From contig NC_135549.1 of assembly GCF_964340395.1 (NCBI RefSeq), forward strand, positions 11,787,342-11,851,341: DNA of 64,000 bases, read 5' to 3'. A model generated the notes under the pieces. It was not told where the DNA came from, ran no database searches, and was given only the letters and a program-made list of their open reading frames with translations. Every line of letters starts with the position of its first letter. Position 1 is the stretch's first letter. The stretch is from Glandiceps talaboti. Its lineage: Eukaryota > Hemichordata > Enteropneusta > Spengelidae. Made by a program: the position numbers and the translations under genes. This document shows positions 1-11,738 of this stretch, piece by piece.

Positions 1-1855
1 ATTGGGTTAAGGCGTTATTACATATTGGGTTAGTATTACATATTGGGTTAAGGTGTTATTACATATTGGGTTAGTATTACATATTGGGTTAAGGTGTTAT
101 TACATATTGGGTTAGTATTACATATTGGGTTTAGGCGTTATTACATATTGGGTTAGTATTACATATTGGGTTAAGGTGTTATTACATATTGGGTTAGTAT
201 TACATATTGGGTTAAGGTGTTATTACATATTGGGTTAGTATTACATATTGGGTTAAGGCGTTATTACATATTGGGTTAGTATTACATATTGGGTTAAGAT
301 GTTATTACATATTGGGTTAGTGAAATAAATTGACTTAAGTGTCAAAACATATCGGGTTAGTATTTCATACTAGTATAAGGTATTATTACATATTGGGTTA
401 GTGAAACATATTGTGTTAAGTGATAAAACATATTGGGTTAAGATGTTATTACATATTGGGTTAGTATTACATATTGGGTTAAGGCGTTATTACATATTGG
501 GTTAGTATTACATATTGGGTTAAGGCGTTATTACATATTGGGTTAGTATTACATATTGGGTTAAGGTGTTATTACATATTGGGTTAGTATTACATATTGG
601 GTTAAGGTGTTATTACATATTGGGTTAGTATTACATATTGGGTTAAGGTGTTATTACATATTGGGTTAGTATTACATATTGGGTTAAGGCGTTATTACAT
701 ATTGGGTTAGTATTACATATTGGGTTAAGATGTTATTACATATTGGGTTAGTGAAATAAATTGACTTAAGTGTCAAAACATATTGGGTTAGTATTTCATA
801 CTAGTATAAGGTATTATTACATATTGGGTTAGTGAAACATATTGTGTTAAGTGATAAAACATATTGGTTTAGGTTTATTACATATTGGGTTAAGATGTTA
901 TTACATATTGGGTTAGTATTACATATTGGGTTAAGGCGTTATTACATATTGGGTTAGTATTACATATTGGGTTAAGGCGTTATTACATATTGGGTTAGTA
1001 TTACATATTGGGTTAAGGTGTTATTACATATTGGGTTAGTATTACATATTGGGTTAAGGTGTTATTACATATTGGGTTAGTATTACATATTGGGTTAAGG
1101 TGTTATTACATATTGGGTTAGTATTACATATTGGGTTAAGGCGTTATTACATATTGGGTTAGTATTACATATTGGGTTAAGATGTTATTACATATTGGGT
1201 TAGTGAAATAAATTGACTTAAGTGTCAAAACATATTGGGTTAGTATTTCATACTAGTATAAGGTATTATTACATATTGGGTTAGTGAAACATATTGTGTT
1301 AAGTGATAAAACATATTGGTTTAGGTTTATTACATATTGGGTTAAGATGTTATTACATATTGGGTTAGTATTACATATTGGGTTAAGGCGTTATTACATA
1401 TTGGGTTAGTATTACATATTGGGTTAAGGTGTTATTACATATTGGGTTAGTATTACATATTGGGTTAAGGTGTTATTACATATTGGGTTAGTGAAATAAA
1501 TTGACTTAAGTGTCAAAACATATTGGGTTAGTATTTCATACTAGTATAAGGTATTATTACATATTGGGTTAGTGAAACATACTGTGTTAAGTGATAAAAC
1601 ATATTGGTTTAGGTTTATTACATATTGGGTTAAGATGCTATTACATATTGGGTTAGTATTACATATTGGGTTAAGGCGTTATTACATATTGGGTTAGTAT
1701 TACATATTGGGTTAAGGTGTTATTACATATTGGGTTAGTATTACATATTGGGTTAAGGTGTTATTACATATTGGGTTAGTATTACATATTGGGTTAAGGC
1801 GTTATTACATATTGGGTTAGTATTACATATTGGGTTGATTATTACATATTGGGGT
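1..1855. repeat. Satellite array with 41-bp dimer unit and higher-order structure
   Basis: The whole stretch is built from two alternating monomers, an 18-mer (ATTGGGTTAGTATTACAT) and a 23-mer of the form ATTGGGTTAAGGYG + TTATTACAT, giving a 41-bp dimer. The dimer runs are interrupted by a diverged block that begins TGAAATAAATTGACTTAAG, at about 321, 752, 1204 and 1492. The block spacing (431, 452 and 288 bp) shows higher-order repeats of variable length. The array enters from the left edge, so its full size is unknown. It decays into unique sequence after about 1850. No open frame spans it. Confidence 0.95.
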
Positions 1856-2575
1856 GATACAAGCGTCGACATTGTCCATGTTACAATACAGTAGACAGCG
1901 GTTTACAAAAATAGGGATGTGTTAGATATCAATGGTAATAACTTTTTGAAAGTACTATTTTGCGAAGAATTATACTACATAGTGAATGAATATTCCGATT
2001 TTTGAAGTTGACATTTACATATTTTAGTTTGAATGACAATTTACTCACTTGTCACGCTCACAAAAAGAGAAAGGAAAGAGTGATCAAATGTGTACCACAA
2101 ATAAATTGACAATTGCCTATTGTGATGGCAATTGATGATTACCTTATTGTACATTCGAAATTATTATAGATACAATGTGGATTATCTCTGAACCCTTTTT
2201 ATGTTCTGAAAAGACAAACTTATTCATAAATGAAACGATTTCCACTGCAAAACACAATATTTACATAGTTTCTTCTTAAATTCAGTCTTTAGTCTCAATG
2301 CAATATATGGTTTCTTTTGTTTGATGAGTTGATTTGTTGTACACCGACTTCAACTGGACCTCCAGTAGAGCTGAATTTGACTGATTTGACTGTCGTCCTT
2401 CCATCTAATCAATCAACAAGTTTCTTTTTCTACGAGGAATGCCACATTTGCAGAAGCAGGAGCGCTTGGGCTCAGTTAGTGCATGTGAATTTATTCACTG
2501 TACACAAGATGTGGAACGTTACCGCCACAACATCCCACTGAAGAATCATTCTTTCCTTTTCATGCCTAAGTAAGT

Positions 2576-2629
<54 letters not shown>

Positions 2630-3315
2630 GGGGGGGGGTAAAGAAAAACTTTTTAGTTAAACCCTTCCAATCGCAATACAAGATAACCAGATACGTGAAA
2701 CCTTTCCTCGGATGAAATACTTTGAATCATCTTTTGTCCGCGTGGTATACCCACGACAGTCAGGACACCATTTTAAATGACACTGTACGTTTAGACGCTC
2801 TTAAATTTATCTCATTTACTCCTTTTCATTCGACAATTATTTGTTATACCACAGTTTGTTCAAGTACAGTAATATTTTACAATGCGAACAGTTCAGGGAC
2901 ATCCAAAATTTGTTAACTGGTGCCTTTCGTGTCTTTCAATTCAGGAATTTGCTTCCAGAAATTAGCCATATGTGTATGTACAATACTCACAATTTATTTC
3001 ATATGAATTTTAAATATTACATTCAAAGTCAATGATTAGATGGTATTTATTTAGATAGAGCGGCAAAATGAAGTCAACGTCAGGAACCCAAATACAGACA
3101 AACACTGAAACGATTATTGAAACTTATTCATATAACGCTATAACATTGATGTAATTACACTCACAGTAGAGCAGCGTCCCTGGTAGTTTTCCTCCAGCAA
3201 TGGCACTATCAACATCATTTAGTGTTTACACTATCTTGGTTTACAGGATGAGTCTATCCAAGTGATAAAGGCACTGCTATCACCCACCTGTGTCGTCGGC
3301 AACATCTCAGTCAGA
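1856..3315. other. Intergenic region with TG/G-tract microsatellite
   Basis: AT-rich spacer between the satellite and receptor gene A. A (TG)n tract lies at 2579-2626, followed by a G run at 2628-2638. An AATAAA on the minus strand (3046-3051) lies about 265 bp past the stop of gene A and could serve as its polyadenylation signal. I see no convincing coding sequence: the short open frames around 2317-3035 lack ATG starts or family features. Confidence 0.6.
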
Positions 3316-4263
3316 TTAAATGACAGGGTGCACAGTGTTCGTACAGTTACAATAAATTGTTTTTACTGCCTTCCTATACTTTGAACTAGCAAGTTTGTAG
3401 ACAAATGGATTTATAGATGAATTGAACGCTAGTAGCAATACCGAAGTTTCATTTAACACTTTGGAATACATATTACTGTAAAATGACAGATATGGTATCA
3501 TGTACGACAGTAGTCTCACAATAACAAACGGACATAGACAGATGAAATTGATCATTGCTGTTGCCACAACGATTCTGTATACTTGCTTTGACTCCTCTTG
3601 AGCAATCTGGTCAGATAACGACTGAAACGTATTAGTCATTCTTCTCATTTCTCGCGCGATGCAAATGTAAAGTGATGTCGTCATACACATTGAAATGAAG
3701 ACGAGGATGCTGACTATAAATATGGCTACACTGGCGACTACTCTAAATGTTGCGTGTTCTCTTGCATTCGAAAGGCAAATTAACGACAGAAGAATTGACA
3801 CTAGAATACTGAAAGACCAGGAAATACATAAACTGACTGCAAGGTATTTTTTAGTGAGCAATTGTAATGATTTGAATGGATGGCAAATAGCGACATATCT
3901 TTCAATGCTAATTAAGGATATAGTGAAACATGACTGTAATAATGAAGTGAAGGTGAACAAGTTACCAGCAAAACAGGTAGAATATTCGTGGATATATGGC
4001 GAACTATAATTCTTTCCGAGGTTTCCAAGTACCAGGGTGTCTGAAATTGCTAAGCTTACAAACAGGACATTAGTTTTGGTGTGCAGTTCTCTAGCCCTCC
4101 ATATGACAAAGATAAAGGACAGGTTGTTCACTAAACCAATAGCACATAACAATATAAAAACAAGTTCATCTATTGATAACACATACTGTTGGTTTCCGAA
4201 TTCCCTTGTTGAATTGTCTCTGCGAAAGGATATATTGTACACATCACTGTCAAATCTCTCCAT
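3316..4263 (-). CDS. Class A (rhodopsin-like) GPCR, receptor A, single exon
   Basis: A 315-residue seven-transmembrane receptor, full length for class A with short tails. The extracellular N-terminus carries two N-glycosylation sequons (N10, N17). TM1 (about 33-55) has the conserved Asn (N46/N47). TM2 has LAxSD with D75. C97 at the top of TM3 is the likely disulfide partner of ECL2. TM3 ends in ERY (121-123) followed by AICHPF. TM4 has W149, TM6 has CLCP (242-245) in place of CWxP, and TM7 ends NPFVY (285-289). The start ATG sits in a strong Kozak context (GCCATGG). Its closest neighbour in sequence is receptor B next door, which shares the HTKTNVL segment after TM1 and the ESKQVYR segment before TM6. 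The ligand is unknown. The class assignment is firm; any subfamily name would be a guess. Confidence 0.93.
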   Translation of the reverse strand: MERFDSDVYNISFRRDNSTREFGNQQYVLSIDELVFILLCAIGLVNNLSFIFVIWRARELHTKTNVLFVSLAISDTLVLGNLGKNYSSPYIHEYSTCFAGNLFTFTSLLQSCFTISLISIERYVAICHPFKSLQLLTKKYLAVSLCISWSFSILVSILLSLICLSNAREHATFRVVASVAIFIVSILVFISMCMTTSLYICIAREMRRMTNTFQSLSDQIAQEESKQVYRIVVATAMINFICLCPFVIVRLLSYMIPYLSFYSNMYSKVLNETSVLLLAFNSSINPFVYKLASSKYRKAVKTIYCNCTNTVHPVI

Positions 4264-6783
4264 GGCAAGATGTTGATTGTGATGCTGCGTCCGTTATTTG
4301 AATGTATTACTGTCAGGTGTGCTCAGGGATAGGTGTAAATAGTGTTCAAACAGTCCGTTGTAATAATAGAAGGTACCTTCTTCAACCACGATTGCCTTAT
4401 GGACGTCCACATTTCAGGCAATTTTATGTCATTGAATAGCGACCGTCTTACTCTGCTGTTAATGTAAAATAAAATATGAAAAATATATAAAGTAAAATGC
4501 ATAAAGTGTCTATCCATTGATAAATATATTAATTTAAACACCTGAGCATTATTTGTAAGTAATCACAGATATTTATGACCTCAGATATGAAGCTAAACGT
4601 TTGGGATGTCTACTGCCCCGCTGAACGCATATACATGTTACTAGTATGTCAGATTATGAATTAAATACCACGTATCCAGTTGTAGAAGCTGTTGAGTTTC
4701 GAAGAGAAATGTTATTGCCCGACAACATGTTGTTCGTTCACATTTTTACGATGTGTACGGTATAATATATTGCCTGACTCTACATTGTATATGTGGCAAT
4801 TTTCTTTTCATGAATTCTTTTCTTCTGATATAGTCAAGAAAACGTTAGGTTATTTATAAGTCTTTTTGTTCTTATTTGTGAGCGACTTGTGGAAAAATAT
4901 ACGTATTACAAAGTCCGTGTTAGCGTATACTAATTGTTTTAGAAAACTTGTTGAATTGTCTAAGTATTTTAGCATTAATTCGATGTTTGTATTTCATTCA
5001 GTTTTGCCTTTTGATGAAATTATGCGTAAACGTGTTTTATATGTAACTTTGGTCTGTGACTCAGCTCTAGTATATTTATTTTCCCCTTTATATGAGGGTG
5101 CGATCAGCGTCAACCAATAAAATACGTAAATTAAGTGCAATAATCTAATAATCTAATTTAATGTAATATGCTGTAATTGTTATGTGTGGCATATTCCATA
5201 AAAATATCTCAAAACGCCGTACAAAGCACAAAAAATTCATGCACAAATCAGACAAAAGTGATGTTGTGTGTACCTATGTATCGTAAAGTAGATGATAGCA
5301 CATCAATTATCAACTTGACACAGCCTGCTAGCGATATAAACACTGGATCACACAAAGGTGTATTGATTAGTTTCTCGTTGCAAGTAGACGTCGTATACAT
5401 GGGACAAAATCTACAGGTCGTTGGTAGCTTTTAACTTACCTGTCAATGCTTGTTATTGCATCCTGTGAAATGCGTCATGTCACTTCTTTAATTTTCTTGT
5501 GAAAATATCAAAGCGATATCTTTTGTAATCTTAACCAACATTAAAATAATTAATATATGAATTATAACACGTGTCCATGTGTGCATAGACATGAATACAA
5601 TATATTATACACTGAATTATGAACCACGTGACTGATTGAATGAATGGATCAGTTTATTTCAGACTTCACGTATGGTGTAGACGCAATCCCATCCAATAGC
5701 AATTTGTGGCTCCCACAAATAGCAAAAATACTGTAAAGCTCACAGGCACTGGGATGGGAGGAGGGGGGTATTCTGACTAAATCTCCCCATACCAGCTGCT
5801 TTTTTCACCTTGTTTACCAATGATATCGTTTATAAATCATTTTGTTTGAATAGTTGTTTGTAAAGTTTTGATATGCTACGCTTTGGCAACAGAAGTTTAT
5901 GTATATTTGTAATGAGAAGAGTGTGCTATGATTTTATAATAAGTGAAGACATAATAACAAGCAATGATTACTCCTTACAGCTTCCATTATAATAGTATAA
6001 TAACTAAGCATCAGCAGATATAGATTACCCGTAGTGGATGACATACTGCATACGAGACGATGTATGGAGTAAAACTGGAACATAGATTTTATTTCGTGAT
6101 AACCCTGAGTTTCGCCTCATGTCCTCACTGAAAGCTAGGTGAATCAAATGCTCACAGTTCTAAGGTCAAATCCAAGTGTCACAATTTCTCGATACAATAA
6201 TTAACTTACACATAGTAAATGAGCGTGCTAAGATAACAACATGTCATGCATATTATGAGCGTCCTGGAAAATGAAATTGAATAACGTCTCTAGACATACG
6301 AGTTGACACCTATGACGTTGACGCCAACTATTGCAATAAAAGCCATTATTTCGTTGACTAGGTGCTAGACGGCATGTAAAAACCTTGTCATGTCTGAACT
6401 CTGAGTATTCATTTCAGTGTTAAATACTAAATATCAAAATGTAATCAGTAATAACGAATTCGTGACATTGTTTCTGCTTCTCCAAGGCTTATCCCAATCC
6501 GTATGATTAAAATGAAAATACGACAATAGGATAAATAAACATTACTGTTACATCATTGTGCAAGGGATTGACATATCATACATTGTCTCTGATAATATGA
6601 GTGTCAGCTTTTAATGTGAATGTGGTTTCTCAAAGAAATGACGTCGTAATTGTATTCGTAAATCAATATCAATTTCTAAACGAAAATACTTTCTTGTAAT
6701 ACAAGTTAAGTAAACGAAAGTTTTGTCTACCTTGCAGTGGTGCACATTTTAAACAACATATCCACTTTATATGTTTTGTTGGC
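4264..6783. other. Intergenic spacer between receptors A and B
   Basis: About 2.5 kb of AT-rich DNA holding the presumed promoter of A and the 3' flank of B. Short open frames at 4323-4541, 4866-5120 and 5177-5434 show no domain, no paralog in the window and no coding bias that I can see. A short poly-G stretch lies near 5757-5768. I see nothing else. Confidence 0.5.
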
Positions 6784-7740
6784 TTACACAATAGCAATTA
6801 CCGGAGTTTGACTGCAACGTCGACAGAAAATTCTTCTAAGTGCCTTCCTGTACTTCGAACTACCCAGTTTGTACACAAAAGGATTGACAGCGGAGTTGAA
6901 AGACAATAATACCTCTAATACCATATGTATGTTGTCAAGTATTACTTCAGTCGAACTAATATTGAAGACATTTCCATAGAATGATAACAAAGCTACTATA
7001 ATGTATAGCACTAATGGGCTAAAACATACAAAGTTGATAACAGCCGTTGCCACCACAATTCTGTATACTTGTTTTGATTCATCTTCGATGGTAGTGTCAC
7101 ATGACGACTGATGTGCAGTGTTGTTCTTCCGTTTTGTCATTTCCATCGCAACACAACGGTAAAGTGACGTCACCACACAAATTGAAGTGAAGAAGACACT
7201 GGTAAGTATGAAAAACTCTATAGTCATGTCCGTGTCACTCAGATAGTAGCCTGTACCTCTAAATGTGCAGGCAAGAGGTACTAAAATCGATAGAAGAATG
7301 CTTAATACCCATGATATACATATACAGATTGTGATTGATGTATTCGTAATCAGCTTCGTTGCTTTGAATGGGTGGCAAACAGCAACATAACGTTCAATGC
7401 TAATAAGGCATATTGTTAATGACGATTGCATTGCTGAATGGAGGAGTAAAAGGAAATCGTTATAACACACAGAATAAAAATGTAGGAGGCCAAAGAGCAT
7501 ACTTAAATATGTTAAAAGGTACAGTGTGTCTGACGCTGCTAAGCTGACTAAGAGAACATTAGTTTTAGTGTGCAGTTCTTTGGCTTTCCAAATGACATAT
7601 ATGAAGGATGCATTGTTTAGTAAGCCAATTATGCATAAAGCACAGGCAAATAAATCCGTGTATAATTGATAATTGGGATTGTATATCAAATTTGTACTGT
7701 TAGTTGTTACATTGTAGATATTGTCAGTACAGTTCTCCAT
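6784..7740 (-). CDS. Class A GPCR, receptor B, paralog of A, single exon
   Basis: A 318-residue receptor counted from the ATG at 7738-7740. An in-frame ATG six codons upstream (7756-7758) has T at -3. The chosen one has A at -3 and G at +4, and its MEN start lines up with the MER start of paralog A. N10 and N14 are sequons. TM1 contains GLLNN, TM2 has D71, TM3 ends ERY (116-118) with AVCHPF, and TM4 has W144. TM6 has CFSP (239-242) in place of CWxP, and TM7 has NPFVY (286-290). The TM1-ICL1 block, the TM3 end and the ESKQVYRIVVATA block before TM6 are nearly the same as in A, so A and B come from a tandem duplication. The loops and ECL2 have diverged, consistent with different ligands. Ligand unknown. 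Confidence 0.93.
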   Translation of the reverse strand: MENCTDNIYNVTTNSTNLIYNPNYQLYTDLFACALCIIGLLNNASFIYVIWKAKELHTKTNVLLVSLAASDTLYLLTYLSMLFGLLHFYSVCYNDFLLLLHSAMQSSLTICLISIERYVAVCHPFKATKLITNTSITICICISWVLSILLSILVPLACTFRGTGYYLSDTDMTIEFFILTSVFFTSICVVTSLYRCVAMEMTKRKNNTAHQSSCDTTIEDESKQVYRIVVATAVINFVCFSPLVLYIIVALLSFYGNVFNISSTEVILDNIHMVLEVLLSFNSAVNPFVYKLGSSKYRKALRRIFCRRCSQTPVIAIV

Positions 7741-7758
7741 CTTTGGATATAGTTGCAT

Positions 7759-10598
7759 ACAGTATCCTCTTGCGTTTCAGTACATGCTTTCAATATTTCT
7801 CATGTATAGCTGAATAACTCCAAAGCAATGTGAATATTCCCAGATATCACCTATGCAATAAACCCAAAACAGATACAAATGAAAAGATACATAATTATAA
7901 CTCAGGTTCATCACTTCGAATGTGAGATAATATTCGTACAGCGAAAGCAGCGAATAGATTAATATGTGCACAATAGCCGTACTCAAATATTCAACCATGA
8001 TTATATTAGAGCAAAACACACAATGTCGACCAGGGTATTCGTAAAATTAAAAGAAACTGGTCGTTCATCGTCAATTGCAATCAATAAGTGCTGTATACAT
8101 ACGTGTATAATATGGATCCGGACCTTAGTCAAATACAGCAAATACCTGTATATACAGCATCACTTAAATGTACATTATGTGTTCGGTAAGCAGAATTTGA
8201 CAAACTGGTCAAATGTGACAACACATTGTAAAGTGGCCATAGTGTGCCAGTACGTTGTCATGTATGTAATTAGTATTATGTGTTAGTTGTAAGGTCGTCA
8301 TAGTGACATACTCTTGGACGTGCTTGAGCGATATACATAGATTCTTATTCTTAAAAACAATTCGAACTATGAATAAGTTATTAGAACTGTTAATTGTCTT
8401 GTTATGCTAAAAGCATTTGAATAGATGATAAAAACTTCACTCACTCGCTCGCCGGGTAGAAATAACCAAAACATTGATGATACTTGCAGTAACTATTAAG
8501 TAGACATTTGAGATCTTCTGCTTCATCTGTCTTTATTTACAAATATACACAGTTGGGGCACATGAGCCGGATGGTTGCATGAACAATATGGGATGCCATC
8601 CCTGGCAGTTACACACCTACCAGTTTGATGTGTCACAATAGTTAAACGAATCTACAGTCACAAGCGCGGCGAAAAGCCTTAATTTCAACAAAATCATTGA
8701 GAATTGTAAGGGATGTTTAAGATACCAGAAGTAAAGGGACTTGGGGTTAGTATGTCCAATCAGAACGCATTAATGTGACTGGTATATGATATGGTATGAT
8801 ATATGATATGATATGATATAAATGATATGATATGATATACTAATCTTTGTAATTTTTTATTATTTGTGACAATTTGACTGGGGTCAATAGTGCTGTCTGT
8901 GTGATGTGTATATTTGTCAACGACTTTAAAGTCAAATTCCTCCTGATTGATTGCCGTGTTGTTTATTTGTTTGTTTGTTTGTTTGTTTGTTTGTTTGTTT
9001 ATTTTGTGTGTGTGTGTGTGTGTTTGTTTGTTTGTTTGTTTGGAATATACTTTTATTGCTTTAGTTGTGAATTTGTTCAAAGTCGATATACAAATTATGT
9101 GTAAGCAAATTTGACTACGGGTAAAAAATCGAAACTAAAAAAAAACTGCTAAGGGAACGGTAATTTGTTCCTGTACAATGCAACATAAATGGCGTGCTAT
9201 CATCACCACCGGTAATGCTGGGACTGATGGGTTCGTAAATGCGTAGGGCCCAATTGTCATTAGTTTTCTCCGAAACAAAGTAACTGTACTAGTTCATGGA
9301 TCACTGTTTCTCCTCATTGGGAGAATTCTCCCGATCAGGAGAAACTGTTTCACTGATATGGTCTGGTGTACCTTACTGGCAGTTCAGTTCTCAGTGATCA
9401 AATGAACTTAGATGACCCGTAAATATAAGGTAGGGTCGGAGTTGTTGTCTTATTAGAAATCACTCACTCAAATATCTGTCTAAGCAATTCACAACAATGT
9501 AAGGTTCTACATGCAAGAAAAGTATGGTGTATATTTTTAGTCGATAATCGAGAATATCCACACAAAAAAATGGTTTTGATATTACAAACTTTGGTCACAA
9601 ATAACAAATATTCTAACCCCCCCCCCCCCCCCATCCACATACATGCAAACATACACATACACATGCACAAGTCCTCGGACGATAAGCAAATTTTTATTAA
9701 AGTTATGTTGGAAATGCACTTTAAACTAAATTTACTGGTTCGCTTCTAGCTGCCTTGTTATTAGATTTATAATACAATATACACAAATATGAAAAGATAC
9801 TAACACCGTTATAGTTCATATCAATGCAAAAATCAGTCTATTGCAAATACCTTAAGCAGAATATGATTATACGATCTATATCTAACCTTTCGTTTAAAAA
9901 CATGTTTGAATGTCCAAACCGAAGATTTCACAGCGTCAGATAAAAAGAAATATATGAAAACACAATAAAGTAAACATTGTTGCAAATCAACACATTGCCT
10001 TTGGTAGCGCTTTGAAATATTTCACTTTAAAGTTGTTAGAATACGTATTAGTAGCCTGGTAGAGGGCGATGTTTAATATTGTTCTTTATGTTCTGATTTT
10101 CGAGTTGACATGATGGAACTCCGCTTTGGTTGTCAGAGGTTACTTTTTTGGGGGGGTCGCAAGTTATTCTGAATCAATAACCAGCGCCCTCATTATGAAT
10201 GACTGATGCCCAGGTATAACGTACAGGCTCGAGATAGCCGAATGATGGACGCAATTTGAAATACCCCAAAATTAACAGTTGAATATTTTCTCAGTTGTGT
10301 ATTTTCAAAGCTAATGTCGATTATAGGCTTGAAATGTCACAATTATCTATGAGCCAACTGTAAGAGGTGTTAATTATATAATGTATTGATACCTCTTCCT
10401 AAATAAAAAAAAACACACTTACGAAGACATTACAAAAAGTATACATTTCCTTACTTAATAGTTCAAAACAATATATATGTGCAAGCATATGTTGTTGCAT
10501 AATCTTGGAGAATTGAGATCATCATCAAACACGTCCCTTCACCCGTAGTGTTGCCTATCTCCTTCCGCTAAAGTTCGCCATAACAAGTGTTTCTTTAA
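7759..10598. other. Intergenic region with several microsatellites
   Basis: Non-coding spacer of about 2.8 kb. It contains an ATGAT-like repeat (8782-8838), a compound TTTG/TG tract (8961-9043) and a 16-base C run (9617-9632). Open frames over the TTTG and C tracts (8760-9104 on both strands, 9464-9670) are by-products of the simple repeats. No gene recognised. Confidence 0.6.
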
Positions 10599-11708
10599 TC
10601 AAAACCAGGTATTTTCGTCAACATGCGGAGAGAAACTGTAAGAAACACCGTCATTTGATACGGAATCAGTTGTGCAAATATCAATCGATGTTGTGAACGA
10701 CGTTGATAAACCACCATCTCCGGATCCTGTGCAATTCTTTCCCGAATTCTTCATTTTGTTTGATCTTATTTTACCGTTACGTCGACAGGAAAAGGCGCGA
10801 ATAAACGCCTGTCGATACACAGAACTCATGACTTTGTAGATAATAGGGTTGACAGCAGAATTGACCAACAACAACATGTTCGCTACAAATCCGAAGATGG
10901 AGAAACCTGGTAGCTTGAAGCACCAAAATCCAAGGAGAACGCCTGCATCGATGATTCTTGCTATCTGAAATGGAAGTGTACAGAGGAAAAATACAAAAGC
11001 CGTGGCAATAAGTAACTTGATAACTTGCTCGTTCTCCCTCTGTCTGCGATGGGTTGAGGTCTTCGCAACCACGGAAATCAATGGACTTCGTTTCAATTCG
11101 CGTATCACCAGTGTGTAGAGAATAGAAACTGTACACATTGCAGCTATACACGGTAATAATGAAAGCACCAGGTTTACTATGATAAGAACTTTACCATAAG
11201 AAACCCAACACTGTGGAACAATTGGAGCAGTCATCACTATAGCCAAAAGCCATGTTGCGAGGTTCATCTTCAGAGCTCTTGATTTGCTATGGAGCGCCAT
11301 TGCCTGCAGAGGGTGGCATATAGCGAAGTATCGTTCTATGCTTATCACAATGATGGTAAACATTGATACGAATAGAGCAAGAGGAGAGACAAAACTCTGG
11401 AGAAAGCACTGTGATAAACTTACTGATGTAGCCCCGTCTCTTATCAGAGTTAATGTTAGCCAAATGGAAAACGACATCAAAAGAGTTATATCAGCAAGGC
11501 ATAGGTTGAGCAGAAAATTATTTGTTGCACTCCGCATAGATTTTATCTTCCATACGACGAACAAGAAAGATCCGTTTGTGAAAAGTCCGATTAATCCTAT
11601 CGCTAGGTCAACGTAGGTCATAATATAAGCAGCATTGTAGAGTTCAGTATACTGCAGTAAGAACACTGTAAAGTTCTTGTAGGAAAAGTCTATGCAGATG
11701 GTACCCAT
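10599..11708 (-). CDS. Class A GPCR, receptor C, peptide-receptor-like
   Basis: A 369-residue receptor from the first in-frame ATG (11706-11708, A at -3 and G at +4). The open frame continues ten codons upstream only through a TTG before a stop, so I do not use it. The N-terminus has one sequon (N12). TM1 has N45 followed by GSFLF. ICL1 reads SMRSATNNFLLNL, a layout common in TRH and neuromedin-type receptors. TM2 has D73. C101 and C167 form the expected TM3-ECL2 disulfide. TM3 ends ERY (125-127), TM4 has W153, TM6 has CTLP (243-246), and TM7 has NPIIY (287-291). C308 after helix 8 is a palmitoylation candidate. The tail from about 311 is long and Ser/Thr-rich, suited to kinase and arrestin regulation. 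It shares segments with F and H. Ligand unknown; a peptide is plausible. Confidence 0.92.
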   Translation of the reverse strand: MGTICIDFSYKNFTVFLLQYTELYNAAYIMTYVDLAIGLIGLFTNGSFLFVVWKIKSMRSATNNFLLNLCLADITLLMSFSIWLTLTLIRDGATSVSLSQCFLQSFVSPLALFVSMFTIIVISIERYFAICHPLQAMALHSKSRALKMNLATWLLAIVMTAPIVPQCWVSYGKVLIIVNLVLSLLPCIAAMCTVSILYTLVIRELKRSPLISVVAKTSTHRRQRENEQVIKLLIATAFVFFLCTLPFQIARIIDAGVLLGFWCFKLPGFSIFGFVANMLLLVNSAVNPIIYKVMSSVYRQAFIRAFSCRRNGKIRSNKMKNSGKNCTGSGDGGLSTSFTTSIDICTTDSVSNDGVSYSFSPHVDENTWF

Positions 11709-11738
11709 TGTAACGAGAATAAGATAACGAAATATCAA

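Noticed and set aside
1-1855. GGGTTA in every satellite monomer as a telomere (TTAGGG) array
   Set aside because: The motif occurs once per 18-23 bp within unrelated sequence, not in tandem hexamers, so this is a satellite and not a telomere or interstitial telomeric tract.
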